64,000 nucleotides of DNA from Chaenocephalus aceratus (Eukaryota; Chordata; Actinopteri; Perciformes; Channichthyidae). The notes beneath the pieces were generated by a model. The model was given only the letters and a program-made list of their open reading frames with translations. It searched no databases and had not been told where the DNA came from. Both the position numbers and the translations under genes were made by a program. Below, in pieces: positions 1-63,576 of this stretch; position 1 is the stretch's first letter, and the number at the start of each line of letters is the position of its first letter. The stretch spans positions 23,438,496 through 23,502,495 of the forward strand of contig CM043788.1 of assembly GCA_023974075.1 (NCBI GenBank). The letters are read 5' to 3'.

Positions 1-368
1 TGAAACAACAGAGGTGCCGATGTTGATGGTCAGGTCAAGAGTGGGACAATATTTTCCCGGAAGGAAAAGCACTTCAGTTTTGTCAAGGTTGAGCTTGAGA
101 TGATGAGCGGACATCCACTGAGAGATGTCAGCTAAACAAGCAGAGATGCGTGCGACGACCTGGGTCTCAGAGCGGGGAAAAGACAGAATTAATTGGGTGT
201 CGTCAGCGTAGCAGTGGTATGAAAAACCATGCGGGCTAATGACAGATCCGAGCGGGTTTGTGTACAGGGAGAAGAGGAGGGGACCAAGAACAGAGCCCTG
301 AGGGACCCCTGTAGTTAATTGACAAGGGTCGGACTCGGACCCTCTCCAAGTTACCCTGTAGGTACGGT
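1..368 (-). mobile_element. L2-type LINE reverse transcriptase fragment, cut by window edge
   Basis: The minus strand reads as one open frame with reverse-transcriptase motifs: a [13 protein letters not shown] block, then CYADDTQL with the catalytic YADD, then an [13 protein letters not shown] block. This order is typical of L2/CR1-clade non-LTR retrotransposons of fish. The similarity fades near 368, and the element continues beyond position 1. It is probably the same family as the fragment at 7479-8222, which holds the downstream part of the protein. It is a dead, truncated copy. Confidence 0.85.
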
Positions 369-7478
<7,110 letters not shown>

Positions 7479-8222
7479 ATTACATTACATTACATTGCAT
7501 TTAGCTGACGCTTTTATCCAAAGCGACTTACAATAAGTACATTCGACCAGGAAGACACAACCTTGAAGAAAACAGAATCATATAAGAACATCAGGTTTCA
7601 AAGAGCCAATCGTTTCAATTGCTACTCAACTGGCTTTAGATAAGCCAGTCCTTTATTAGTATATAAGTGCTTTGTTAATAGTTCTATCGCTCGAGGTGGA
7701 GTCGAAAGAGATGAGTTTTCAGTCTGCGCCGGAAGGTGTGTAAGCTTTCTGCTGTCCTGATTTCAATGGGGAGCTCATTCCACCATTTTGGAGCCAGGAT
7801 AGCAAATCCACGTGTTTTTGCTGATGGGAACTTGGGTCCCCCTCGCAGCGAGGGTGCAGCGAGTCGTTTGGCTGATGCAGAGCGAAGTGCACGTGCTGGG
7901 GTGTACGGTTTAACCATATCCTGGATGTAGGAAGGGCCAGACCCATTCGCAGCATGGTACGCAAGTACCAGTGTCTTGAAGTGGATTCTAGCAGTTACCG
8001 GAAGCCAGTGGAGGGAGCGGAGGAGCGGCGTGGTGTGGGATAATTTAGGAAGGTTGAAGACCAGACGAGCCGCTGCATTCTGAATGAGCTGCAGAGGTCG
8101 GATGGCACATGCAGGTAGACCAGCCAGGAGGGAGTTGCAGTAGTCTAGGCGTGAGGTGACGAGAGCCTGGACCAGAACCTGCGTCGATTTCTGGGTCAGC
8201 TGGGGGCGTATCTTCCTGATGT
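7479..8222 (-). mobile_element. 5'-truncated L2-type LINE with 3' tail
   Basis: On the minus strand a frame runs from about 8217 to a stop near 7684. It contains LINE reverse-transcriptase C-terminal signatures: LVTSRLDYCNSLLAGLP, LHWLPVTARIHFKTL, and a final PKWWNELP...LKTHLF block. The 3' UTR follows with the fish-typical AAGTCGCTTTGGATAAAAGC segment and a short tandem tail, (AATGT)n in minus sense, at about 7480-7498. This is a 5'-truncated insertion in minus orientation with no intact endonuclease or polymerase core. Confidence 0.9.
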
Positions 8223-8231
8223 TGATGTATC

Positions 8232-8290
8232 TTATATGTATCTATCCCCCTTTGGGATCAATACAAAGTACATCTTATCTTATCTTATAT
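8232..8290 (+). mobile_element. Retroposon 3' end with (CTTAT)n tail
   Basis: A CCCTTTGGGATCAATAcAAAG block followed by repeated CTTAT units is the usual 3' terminus of a fish non-LTR element. It abuts the L2 fragment in opposite orientation, suggesting one insertion beside or into the other. Only the 3' end is present. Confidence 0.55.
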
Positions 8291-8416
8291 CTTACATACT
8301 CAATATTGATTCAAAAGTGAATTCTGACTGTCATTTTTCTATTGGTTTTCTTTGTCTTGTTAAGTCTCTGAACTAGCTGTTTTGAAATGGAAGCCACATA
8401 ATTGTAGCCGGTACTT

Positions 8417-8830
8417 AGTAGTAGTAGTAGAACCTTTATTTATCCAGGAAAATCAATTAAGAACAAATTCTTATTTACAATGATGACCTGACAGGAGGCA
8501 AAAGCTTCCTGAGGGGATGGGGTTTGGGAGGAAATAAAAAGACACACTCCGGGCACTACAGAACCCAGGAGACAACACAAACACATAGAGCAAAGATGAC
8601 AGGCATAGCAGTTAAACATATAAAAACTCTAAAACAATATTGCTGTGGTTCAATCAGTCATTAAAATCAGCATCAGGCAAAGCAGCTACATGTGTGTACC
8701 AGGGTGTCAATAATAGTGACATTGAAGGTGCGGGGGGAGACAAAGGTTTTCATTTTCAACGTTTTTTGAACGGTATTCCAGCTATCTGCCGCTGCAAACT
8801 GAAAGGCGGAGCGGCCAAAGGATGACTGAG
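8417..8830. repeat. Fish interspersed repeat, unclassified
   Basis: The segment starts with an ACCTTTATTTATCCAGGAAA-type block followed by AAGAACAAATTCTTATTTAC, a combination common in many fish genomes near retroelement 3' ends. No open frame of usable length. The class cannot be fixed without a repeat library. Confidence 0.5.
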
Positions 8831-9076
8831 TAATAATAGTTTGTGGTTGAAGCATAATTGTTTTAGCACGTAAAATCACTCATCATTCTGAGGGTTCCTG
8901 GCTGTGTTGCTCCCTGTGATGAGTGGCAGAGACACCAGCTGCCAATGTGTTTATGTGAATAATTTAACAATTAATCACAGAGGGATTTGTTGGAGCCTAA
9001 CTATTTATCGCGCATTCAGGATCAGACATGGTACTTGGCATTTTTGGATGTTACTTTTGTTGCTTAATTGTTTTAA

Positions 9077-9237
<161 letters not shown>

Positions 9238-11237
9238 GGTGTGCGTGCGCGTGTGGCCAAAAAGTATAAATCAACATTTTATTTATATAGCACATTTTTA
9301 AAACGGTTTTTGGTCGAGCCAAAGTGCTGTACATATAATAATTACCTTACAGTAAGGACACTATATACGTCTACATGTGACCTCAGAACATGCCACATGA
9401 TTTGTTTTACTCTGATTGACATTCACTATGGTTCCAGAAGCTAAGCTAGGGCTCTATTTTACTTTTCAGTGGTCAATCAAAACAGATAAGTAATGACAAT
9501 TGTGTGCATAGTTTACATTTTCACCCATAAAAATATATTTTATTCACTTATCATAAACATTGGAACACAATATTTAAGGATGAAGCCTCTTTTGTCTTTG
9601 CCCTGTGAATAATGCTAAATTGTAACTCTGTCTGCTGGATTCGGCCTCTCTATCACTCATCTCCACTAATGGAAGGCAAGAGCTACAAGTGACACTCAAC
9701 TTTCACTTCCAACATGAAGCATCATTAATTGGAACACAGAAATGGCGTACTTGAAAATGATAAAATGTCGCGGTTTAAAGGTTTCCTTTGTCTACATTCT
9801 TTAAAAGGAATAAATGACTGAAAGTGACTGAAAACAGCTTAAAGCACCGACCTGATGAGGAATAGATAGCCAATAACATTTCTTTAAAATAAAACAAGGT
9901 GTTCTGGTGAGTCATGCAACGTTTCTTGTGGTGAAACACTTTCTCAAGAACAACAGTGTAGGACTTCAGGGTTAGAGTAACAGAAGAGGAGGTTGGAGCT
10001 CTGAGAGACGTTGGGTTATGTTCTCGCTCAGGTAGAGGGGGGGGGCATCGTCCTGAGGCAGGGTGATATTTATCTGCATGTGAAAAGCTAAATATTGGCA
10101 GAATCTACAGTGTGCCACTCTACAGTACCATGAATCAGTAATACATTGTATTTAATCTCTTATTGGTGAAAGGGTGTGATGCAATTCAGTTTAAATCTGA
10201 GAAGAAGGTGCTCATTACAAAACCTTTTATCTCTATCACCATAGTTACACTGGACCCAGAGAGGTTGATTCTCAATTTCAAATTTCATTTTTTAGTTGAT
10301 ATGCTTTTGGCCTTGCACATGTTCTGTGTGTAGTGTACCTACTATGTTAGCCTAGTTAGATGTTTACAATTCTAACTATTTCTCCTTTTGACACCTTAGG
10401 GTGCCCAGACACTGCTGTCGTTATTTCTTACTGCTCTTTTTCAGCCATGCCTGCTGAGTGCTGCATAATGCAATTTAATATTTATGCTGCAGGCCCCTAT
10501 TGGGCTTTGCTAAGTTGATCTGTCATAAAGGAGATGTAATAATTCCTAGTGCAAATGATTCAGGTGTAAGATTTGACCTGTTGTTAAGTTTTGTGGTGGC
10601 CTAGATTTAGCGAGCCAGATTATTGTATATTTGAGTTTCATACACACGCACACGTTGGGTTTTTAGATACACTTCGCAGATCAATTTATTACCACCTCTT
10701 TTCACAGCCCATTAATCTGTCAGTGGCTGTTTTCATATGAGGCTGTTTAAGGGTATATTCACTCGAGGCTATTAGTGTTCTTTACAGTCACACTGTTCCT
10801 CCCATATGCATGGGTAGTAGGAAAGGAAGTCTATTGGGAATGACATGACATAAAATATGAAAGACCTCTTCTCTACACAGTAGACACGGTAGGCTTTTCT
10901 CGTTTTAATGGCAAAAAAAAAAAAAAAAAAAACTGAAACTACTGACGGCCAGACAGCTGACAATTTCAATTTCAGGGAAGGGAGTAATATCTGGAAGGAT
11001 AAAAAGAAAAAAAAACATGATACTCGCATTCATTTGAGGGAACCTCTGAGGAGTAGTTTTTTATTTGCAATGCGTGGACATTTCCAATAGTATTTAAGCA
11101 TTCATAAATAATATTTTTTCTCTGACACACTTTTTTAAATGATTAGTTTGTGTATATGTGTGTGTCACAGTGCATTCCCCCTGCATAGTGGCTCCCTATT
11201 GGCTTTCAAGCTAATGTGTTGTCTTTCTCTCTGTGTA

Positions 11238-11240
<3 letters not shown>

Positions 11241-11283
<43 letters not shown>
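11241..11283. repeat. (GTCT)n microsatellite
   Basis: About eleven GTCT units, roughly 320 bases upstream of the raver exon at 11605, in pyrimidine-rich intron sequence. Confidence 0.95.
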
Positions 11284-11604
11284 ATTATGACTGTCTGTGA
11301 CTTTGTTCGTTTGTGCCTTTTATCCCTTATTTTTTCTGTCACTTTGCCACTTTCGGCCTGTCATTCATTTTCTTTGCTTTTGATGTGAGTTGTTTTTTGC
11401 ATGTCTTTTGACTGTGTGTTCTACGATCTCCACAAACTGCTTTCTGCCTGTTTCTGAATGTCTGCTTTAAATGTATGTTTGTGGTGTGCTTGTCTCTCAC
11501 ATGTCCCTGTCCACATATGTCTGTGTATGTCATTCTATGTGTGCATCCTGGTCTTTGTCTGTCTTTTCGCCTCGTCCCTGTCTCCATAATGTCCCCTCCT
11601 CCAG

Positions 11605-43114
<31,510 letters not shown>

Positions 43115-43305
43115 AATGAACCAAACCACCTTGAAGCCTAAAGCTTATGGAGGGAATCCGCTGGATGCCACAGCTCCCTCTAGTGGCCTTTCTGTGGCTG
43201 CCATTTTGCATCCCTACAGTAGGTATTGAGTTTAATAGAATTAGGGGTTGCAAATGGCTAAAGTGAAAGTAAGCCATAGTGCTCTTCTTTGATCCTGGCA
43301 CTTAT

Positions 43306-43308
<3 letters not shown>

Positions 43309-43356
<48 letters not shown>

Positions 43357-43359
43357 CAT
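43309..43359. repeat. (CA)n microsatellite in raver 3' UTR
   Basis: About 50 bases of CA with one CG step near 43349, roughly 195 bases after the stop codon. Confidence 0.95.
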
Positions 43360-43581
43360 AGCCTCAAACACGGTGTTGCTTTTGTCCTGTTCAAGCCTTA
43401 ACTTTACTCTTTAACTTAAACTGTTGTTTCTCAGTCAGTGTGTGAACTGTACTCAAATAATATTATCTTGTACATTTTTCTAATATAATGTAAACTAAAG
43501 TATACTGTATCTGTACGTATAAGCTGCTTTTGTATCTGCAGCCAGGCGATCTGTGTGTCTGCCGGCTGAAACTGTCAGGTG

Positions 43582-43587
<6 letters not shown>

Positions 43588-43622
<35 letters not shown>
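43588..43622. repeat. (CT)n microsatellite in raver 3' UTR
   Basis: A CT run of about 35 bases. If transcribed it would form a pyrimidine tract of the kind bound by PTB, the raver partner (inference). Confidence 0.93.
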
Positions 43623-43624
<2 letters not shown>

Positions 43625-43740
43625 TTTCAAACCCGCGCTTTGATCCGTCAGTCGAGCTGACATCTGTTTGTACCCGCTTCAGTGTCTTTTCTTTGTATTG
43701 CCCAGGTTTCCTCTGTTATATCTCTCCCCGTGGACATTAA

Positions 43741-44122
43741 AGGCGGGGTAGGTAAGTTTGAGAAACCGGCTCGAGATACACTTGTTGTTATATTCCATGG
43801 AATGCTCTTAACATCCCGATAGCAATGAATATCTTTAGTGCTTTGACAAAAAATCCATAAAAATATATCATCTGTGGAAGCCGTAGTACTGTAAAAAGCA
43901 CGACCAATCATCTGAGCCGGCCCGGCTAAAATAACTGGATGGCCTACCTGCCTGTCAGCCTTCCATCGGGGCACAAACTTATCTCGTGCCCTCATTGGTC
44001 ATGTGCGCGTACGTGTGTGTTGGAGGAGGGGCTCTGTAAGGAAGTGGCTGATTTTTTCCGGCTGTGTATTTTCAAATTATAGTGCACTCGAGCTGGTTTC
44101 TCCACAATTACCTACCCCACCT
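43741..44122. mobile_element. 382-bp TTAA-flanked MITE in raver 3' UTR
   Basis: The left end AGGCGGGGTAGGTAAGTTTG and right end TACCTACCCCACCT are inverted and flanked by TTAA on both sides (43737-43740 and 44123-44126), as for piggyBac-type elements. A second copy in opposite orientation lies at 57297-57649. Shared interior motifs: TCCATGGAATGCTCTTAACA and GGGGCACAAACTT. Confidence 0.87.
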
Positions 44123-47100
44123 TTAAGAGTGTGTGTGCGTGTGTTTATGCCTGTTGATATGCTGTTTCTGTAGGAAGTGTCAGCCATTTCAATCCCAAGG
44201 TTTGGGAGCACATCAGGAAAAAAGAGAAAGGGCCTGATCCAATCAAGGCCCTTTATTGTGGTGACTTTACAATAGCTTCCCTTATCGAATGGACCTTTCT
44301 TTATAAAGACAGGACAGAAAATAAAAGGCTGCTGTAAATACAGTGTGTAATACAGAATATATAAAGCCATGCGTAACAGACAATATTACAATGATAAACG
44401 TTTCCCAGCTCTTTTGAGCGTATTGTACTACACGAATGACAGGAACACATTTACTGCGTGTACAACCCTTTTTTTTTATCTATACTGTTATATCTTTGTA
44501 ATATAATAATATTCCAAGGCAATTTATCAATATTAAATCAAATTGTGTTAAATGTATTTATCTGGTTTGGTTTTTAACATTAAGCCAAATATTAGAAGTC
44601 CTTTCTCTTCTATCTCTCTGTCGTAACAGATTGGGGTGTTTTTGGGAAGATCTGTCGGATTGTAACTGAAGCTTTACTTTTATTTCTAGCTGCAATTTGA
44701 ATATTAAGCCTGCCAGTTTGTCCTAAATCAATACTACATACTGACTCAAAGCTGTTTTGTATTATGTAGTTTGCACTGTTAAAGTGCCAAAGGAAAGTAT
44801 TTTAAAACCACTTAGCATGTATTTGAAAAACACGCAAATTGAGCAGCTTTCCAAAGTTGTGAATCATCTCCAGAATTAAAACCAAACAAATCAATCTTTT
44901 GAAAAACATGAAGCTTCTGTGTAATTCTCTTTGTGAATGATGGTGATATTCCAAATGTCCCGTCACTATATGTTTTTGTATATTGTTTGCCACAGTATAC
45001 TATAAAAATACAAAGTATACAATACATATTTATATATTCTTTTGGTATAGTGTGAGATTGGGACACATTTAATTTCGTTTTTGGGACTTTAGTATCAAAC
45101 ATTTGTAGCTCTTTTCTTGCTTTTTGCTCATCACATGCTACTATAACGAGCCACTGTGATATTTAGTTGTTATCAATGGGCAGTTTTTATAGAGAAAAAG
45201 CAACTATTACCTATGATCTTCCCGTAGCTCATTTCTTGCCAACTGTTTTTAAAACCTAACAGATAATGTTTGTATGCATACTTTGTGAAAATAGACTAGT
45301 TAGATGCTTTTATTTGTTAGAGCAAAGGCTGTGAATTATACTCCATGTCCACAAGGTTTGATGTTGTTCATTTAGGAGAGCGATTGGTATTTTAATATTA
45401 CGGCATTGACATTAGCTTTTCTTTTATGTGCACAAACCGGCAATAACTAAGGCTCCTTCTACTGTAGAAAGTTGAATGTAAAATGTAAATTTTTCTAAAT
45501 TCCTCACACAGTATTAAACTCCTACGTAATGGTAACAGCTTTCTTTCCCTGTTTGTATGTGTTTTCGTATTCTGCTCTTATCTGATTATATATCACAGAG
45601 AAGAGTGCTACTTGCATCGTCATGGCAACAACGCTCACACACTGTGAAAGCCAATAGCAGGTGAGATCAGATAATGCCAATACATCAGGATAGCCCAGAT
45701 ACGATGACTGGCTGTAACAGGAAGTGCGTGATGTACGCACGGACACAATGGTTATGGTATCCGTGTTGGTGCACTGGGCAGGATTTTATTCAGGACTAAT
45801 AAAACAGCTTAACATTAAACTAAAGCTGGATACATATTCCTCTATTATTTGAATCTGTGTCGACTCTTGCTGTCAATTTGACCTAAAAGTGTTTCATTGT
45901 TTGTTTTAAGTTTCTAGTGAACCCTTTTAACATGAAACTGTGATGTATTTTTAAAGCCTGCATCCATATCATATTTTATGGAATCAGTAAATGCAGGCGT
46001 GTTTGTTTCTGTGGGTGTGAATCTCTAAAAATGTAGTTTTAGCAGGTAATGGGGGTGAGGAGAGAGGAAACGAAAACAACTCCAGCTGCTCAGCCTGCAG
46101 GGATTTAGATTTGACTTTTCAATATTGTGGCTTTCTCTCCTTCTGTCTGCCAGACTCCTGTGGAGCTGTCACACTCCAACACACAGGAAATGTCTCCTGG
46201 TATTTCTGTTAGCTGGACTTTCACACTACTTTACCTGGTGTGATCCAAATCAATATGAATGCATTTGTCTTTTTGTGCTTCTTACCATACCTCCCGTAGA
46301 GTACATGGCCCTCCTCACAGTTTGCATTTTCCATGAAGGCCCAATGACAAGCATCAACCCCCCCCCTGGTGAGCAGATATCTGACGGCAGTCTAATTGTA
46401 CACTCACATTCATAAGGTCACAGTTGGAGCCTCCGAAGCTGTCCGTCACAGGATCTGCAAATGTCTCTGTTTAGTGCAGAGTCATCCTGCTAAATCTGCA
46501 CATCTGTTTTCTGCCCAGAGCCCATTTGACTTGAATGAGGACGTACAATTCAAAGACTGCTAAAAAAAACTCAAATTCTTCTAATTTTGCATGGGTTTTT
46601 AGTTGTTATCAAACGGCACACAAGTATGAGTTAATAATGCATTTGTTTGGGACTATTTTCACATGTGCAGTATCAATATGAATGCATACGTAATGCAGAT
46701 TGCCCAGTGATATGTCTTTAATGTTTTTAAAGAACAATAGTGCTCTATAACACATAAAAACTATGTTCATATAAAAACAGAACTTGTTAGACGAACCAAT
46801 AATATGTGGCTCTTGGTCTTTTCATGGCATTTCTTAATATTCAGAAACATCTGGAATATTATCCTATAGGTTATGCTTTAAATGAACTTGTGATGACATA
46901 AACGACACCAGTATCACAGCTACGTTTCTATTATTTACCATGAGCGTTGTCCTGATTCAGTCTTACAAAACTCAATAGTTCATTGATCGTTGGGTCATCC
47001 GGGCTTTACACTGGCAATGGAAATGTGATCTTTTTTTTAACACATTTTGCTGAAACAACAGGTGTTTTAAAACACACTGGTCAGATATTTACCTTTTTAT

Positions 47101-48202
47101 AAATTCAAGCTATCTAGTGATGCAATGAGCGGTTGTTTGTGGTCCCATTACATCATTTATTTTCATCCCCATGGCTAACATCATACTTCTTTTGAAAATA
47201 AAAGCGTTGCTTAGTTTTGTTTCACAGGTCCTGTTGTGCTTGTAGTTCTGCTCCCAAATGATTGGTTTTCATTTTTGCATTTGTCTAGTTCTATGCCTTC
47301 AAATACTTTTGTAGAAAGATCAAAGGATCGATCTTTAATTGAACTGAATGATGTTGCAAATGATCTTTAATCCATTAAATAACATTTACATTTCTGTCTT
47401 TCTTATTTGGGAAACATGGAGTTTAGAGGTTGATGGAGAAAGCATTGTGTCTGGATGCTTTTCTCCCTGTGCCACCAATCAGACGTGAAGTCCTCATGAT
47501 GATTGTACCCAAAGGTTCCCCAGAAGTGACACAGCACAAACACATTTATCTTTCTGTGTAAATGCAGATGATCTTTTTTGTTAATAGTAATATGACATAG
47601 AAAAATGCTGTTGGTTTCAAAGGATGCTCATTTCCATCAGAACAGAAAGTCTCATTTGTAGTTTAGTTGTGATTTTCTTCTAGCTGTATCACTTCAGGTT
47701 CAAATCCAGACTTTTCTGTTGTGTAAACGGAGCGTCCTCTAAGCTTCAGAGCATCGCTATGTTCCAGGAAGGATTCTGCGTATTTCAGTCAGCCTGGACG
47801 TGTGTGTATTTTTCTTGGCTGTAGATAAATCTACATTTGCTGTGCTTCTGTAAACAGTTTTTTTTGCATATGTGGATTATTTTCTGACCTTAAATATACT
47901 GTAGATTTTTGCTACATTTTATATCACACTGACATTGCCATCGTTTTATTGTGAATAAGGTATTATAGAGCAATTTTAGCATGCCTATTTAAAACTGAAA
48001 TGAATAGAACAAACTGTTTTCATTAGTTAATTATATATCGCATTTGGACTGACGCAGACAGAACCCAAAAAACATTGATTTTATTTATTTTTTCATTGTG
48101 TATTTATGGATACTTTTACCTTCCATATTCATATGTTTGTATTATTTTTGAAAAATATTTATTTCTTATTTTGAGTAAAAGGAATTGTCTTTTACATTCC
48201 TA

Positions 48203-48208
48203 AATAAA
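48203..48208 (+). terminator. Candidate raver polyadenylation signal AATAAA
   Basis: AATAAA followed within about 25 bases by a GT/T-rich stretch. It is the most distal strong signal before the presumed jak1 3' UTR. Confidence 0.5.
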
Positions 48209-48230
48209 ATGTGGACTGAAGCACAATTGT

Positions 48231-49653
48231 GTCTTTTGTTTTACAGTTTTTCCACAGTAAAGCAAATGAACTTTTCTTGAAAGTCTGAGTGAAATAAAAC
48301 GCCTGAAGTCGAAACTGCTCATACCATTTCACAAACTCGCAGATAAAATACATTTTTTATGAATATTCTGGCATATTGGATAGAAATTACACATACCTAA
48401 TTATGAAAGTCACAAAAAGAAAAATATATATTTTGCTGAACATAAAATGCCATGTGAATAATCCATGATCAATTATTATCTCTTGAAACTGTCTGAAGTC
48501 CTTGCATATACAATCCTAACCATGGCTCTTTTTTGTTTTTGCAATATTCTGTATAGTATAGACATTTGATAATATATTGTTTTGAAAGCAACACAAACAG
48601 TAGAGAGTAGTGAAGTGATACTGCCCTCAAGTGTCTCTCCCAGGTACTTAAAGAGTTCAATTACATTTAGAACAGAACAAAAACTGAACTACCTTCAACT
48701 ATAACTCGGTGCAATATACTGTATGTGATGTCTGCAGATTTGAAGAAACCATATGGAAAATGAGACATTAGTCAAATAAAAAGTAGATTTCCTGCTTGTT
48801 TGCAGATACAGAGAAAGTGCTCTCATTTGTGTCCGGCCACGAACTGAATATCTAGTGATCTGTGGAATAATTCCTCGATTCATTTGTCTAATGTGTGAAA
48901 ATGAGGAAAAATGCTTTTAACAATGTCATGAAACGTAAGATATCTCCAAATAGCTTGACAGTATAAAACTAATAAAAGCAGAAACTCCCCAAGAACAAAG
49001 GGTTTTGCATTATAGCTAAAAAGGAAAAACATCTAATGTCAACAACAAAGTGAAAAAAACATTACTGACTCTTTAAGCCAGTTCTTAGAGACTGCGTCTG
49101 CACTTCATTAACACACATCTGCCACTGATCGCTCTGATCTCTCCGTCTCTCACTACAAAAATAAAAAATCATGGGATTTCCTCCCGACAGGAGTCCATGA
49201 GACATGTTGAAAACACACCATCAGTGTCTGTGTTAATGCCTGTGTCCATCCATCCAAACAACGACTCTCTGCTCGGCCTCCATCTTCCAAGCGTCCGTTA
49301 GTAAGAGTCCACATGATTATAAAGGCCTTCGGCGCACATTACGGAGCAGCGAGTTTGACATTTGTATCCCTTAGATACACTTGGAAGTCCTTTTGTAATG
49401 ATATAACGGCACATTTAGCGTGAGCTAAGGCTACATATATATGTACTTGTTTCATCCAGAATAAAATGAGGAAACATCGAAATAGAAAAACATAGTAAAA
49501 TGACAGATGGGACAATACGTTGTTGAAGGTTTGTGTGAAGCTCTGATTCTTCAGGACTGTCTTTCAGCCAAATGAAGCGACACATGCAGATGCAGATCTG
49601 GGGTCTGCAGGCAGAAGATAACTTCCCTTCCAGAGCCTTAAACCTGAGGCGGT
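48231..49653 (-). other. Interval between the two 3' ends; includes jak1 3' UTR
   Basis: Non-coding. The part next to 49653 should be the jak1 3' UTR on the minus strand. I did not find a convincing minus-strand AATAAA within it, so the jak1 transcript end is unknown and the two UTRs could overlap. Confidence 0.5.
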
Positions 49654-61197
<11,544 letters not shown>

Positions 61198-63065
61198 CTG
61201 CAACACAGACACACATTTAAAAAGCCATAACAGGGTTCTTATTGAAGGTGAGCATACTACAAAGTCATTTTCACAGGGCCATTTTCAAAAACATTAAAGT
61301 ATTTTCGATTCTTCTTTTTCAAAATCAAGCAGCAGACAGCTGTTTTTGTTAGGTATCGCCTCACAGAGAATCAAACTTCTGCTTCTAGTGTCTTCAAGGT
61401 CAGGTTGTTTTGAAACTGTCAAGTTTAGATTGATTTAAACAATGCAATGCATTCCCGCAACAACAATGGACTCCGAAACCAATAAAAGCAGAAGAGTATT
61501 CACAGCGTGGGGCATTGTCTTTCGCAGCACCTAAAAAAAGCAACACATGTATGCTACATATGCGCTGGTATCCAGCATGAAAGCACAACAGTCAGTGTAT
61601 ACATGTGGTAAAACAAGCTCTAAACTATTACGTCAATGTGGCATTGATGTGAACAGCTATTCGGGGCGGCTTGCCACACTGATTCAGTTTATTTTTTGTA
61701 TATACAGAGCTGTGGGTGGGAGGATGAAATAAAAATGTGTCTTTGTGCCTATTGTCGTACTATATGTGCTTGCAAGTGTGTGTCTGTGGGTGTCTGATGT
61801 TGTGACAAAACCAGCGCACTGTGGTTTAAGGGGGAAGTATCTGCACTCCGTCAGCATCACCCTACATTCACCATCAAAGAGTGTTAAAAGCACTCTTCTG
61901 TATGCAATCTGGGTGTTTATGCAAACTAAATAATAGATTTAAATGTACAAATAAAACATGTACTCAATGTGGGTTCAAAATAGCAACTTTTTGTTGTCCG
62001 CCGGCTAAATGGCCCAATGTATGTTCACAATTTATTTATTATTTAACCCTCAGTTTTGGCAGATGAGTCATGCAAATCTAGTAGCCTGTTCCACCAGTAT
62101 GTTGCTGCTAAATGGTGCTACTTTGTGCCATGCACCCAATCCTTATCCCCTTTACATAATCCAGACCTAACCATAGTCATTTACTTTGCTCATGTTTATG
62201 GGAGAAAACCCATATTCTAGTGATAAGTACACAAACTTGTTCAAACCTAAAACCATGTAGACAGATTTGATGCATCTGCCATTGCATTCCCACTCTGTAT
62301 TACTTTCCCAACAGTTAAAACCATGCAAAGACCCAACATATCATTAGTGTAGGAGTATTACTTGGATCATATGCTCAGGATGTGGAGACACCGGTGTCAG
62401 CAAGAGTGTGGTATAAAACTAAAATATTTTAAATAACATCACAGCACTTATATCGTTCTTTTAGGCAGATACAAATGAAGAGCCTAACCCTTAACCCAAA
62501 CAGTTGTACCTCATGATAATGATCAACACCACACAACCCCAACAAACGTACACAGCTCAACACATCCATGCACACACATCTCCACCTTTCCCTGAGCGGG
62601 GGAAACACAAGATCTGCTAGTTTGGCTCCGGAAACCCACATTTACAACTCTCTTCCTCCCTGACACCATTTCACACAGATTGCTCTTGCCTGCTTCAGGT
62701 ACCCTCCCTTAGCGACAAAAACAAACACATCTTCTATAACAGGCAGCTCCACTCTAAATCCTGTATGGAGGGAAGGTTTTGCTTCATTGACCTCTGTGGG
62801 TTACACAGTTCAAGTCTGTTGCAATTCTGCCCCCACCCAACATCACAGGCATGTGTGGTTTGTTAAACGCGTTGCCACACCCAGTGTTTAAGTAGCATTT
62901 CACACGATACTGCAGAGGGAAGTGTTGCAGTATGGGTGTGGACTGAGGATGTTCATAATTGGTGTTGGTGAAATTCCTGCTGCTAACCATAATATTTCTT
63001 AATCATTTCATTTTCGTTTTTCCCCCCCGGGTCAAACTTTTCTAAATGTTTTTAACAAACAGGAG

Positions 63066-63390
63066 TAGGGCTGCTCGATTATGGCAAAAATCATAATCTC
63101 GATTGTTTGGGTCAATAATTGATATCACGATTATTAAAAACGATTATCCATTTACTTTGAAAACATCAATATATTGGAGAATAAAATGTGAACAGTATGT
63201 TTTTAACAGTTGATTGCCCTGAACTGTTAGTATAATTCAACTGAAAAACCAATAAAAAAAAATTATAAAAAAAGAAAAAGTAATAATAATAATAAAAAAA
63301 TAACCGTTTTATTTCGATTACGTTGTTTTCGTAATCGTTGCAAGCCATAATCGTAATTGCAATTAAAATACGATTAATTGAGCAGCCCTA
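63066..63390. mobile_element. 325-bp hAT-like MITE with perfect 8-bp duplication
   Basis: Inverted ends TAGGGCTGCTCGATTATGG and AATTGAGCAGCCCTA. AACAGGAG flanks both sides (63058-63065 and 63391-63398). It is an uninterrupted relative of 57145-57789. Confidence 0.9.
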
Positions 63391-63576
63391 AACAGGAGTC
63401 ATATCTATATAAGCGTCTTTGGGTTCAAGAAAAGCGCTATAGAAATATAATTTATTATTATATCATATCAAATCTTCTCTAATCCACTTTTGCTACCTTT
63501 GAAACCCAGCTTTTTTTATGTTGTAGCTGTATATTTCACTGTCAGCCCTTTTACTTACATTATTTTAAGTTATTAA

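Larger units (their letters stand above)
43115..48230 (+). other. Probable raver 3' UTR
   Basis: A 5.1-kb AT-rich stretch without coding potential. It includes CA and CT repeats, a TTAA-flanked MITE, and the best polyadenylation signal at 48203-48208 with a GTGTCTTTTGTTTT element after it. An earlier AATAAA lies near 47197. UTR status is inferred from position; transcript data would decide its length. Confidence 0.55.
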
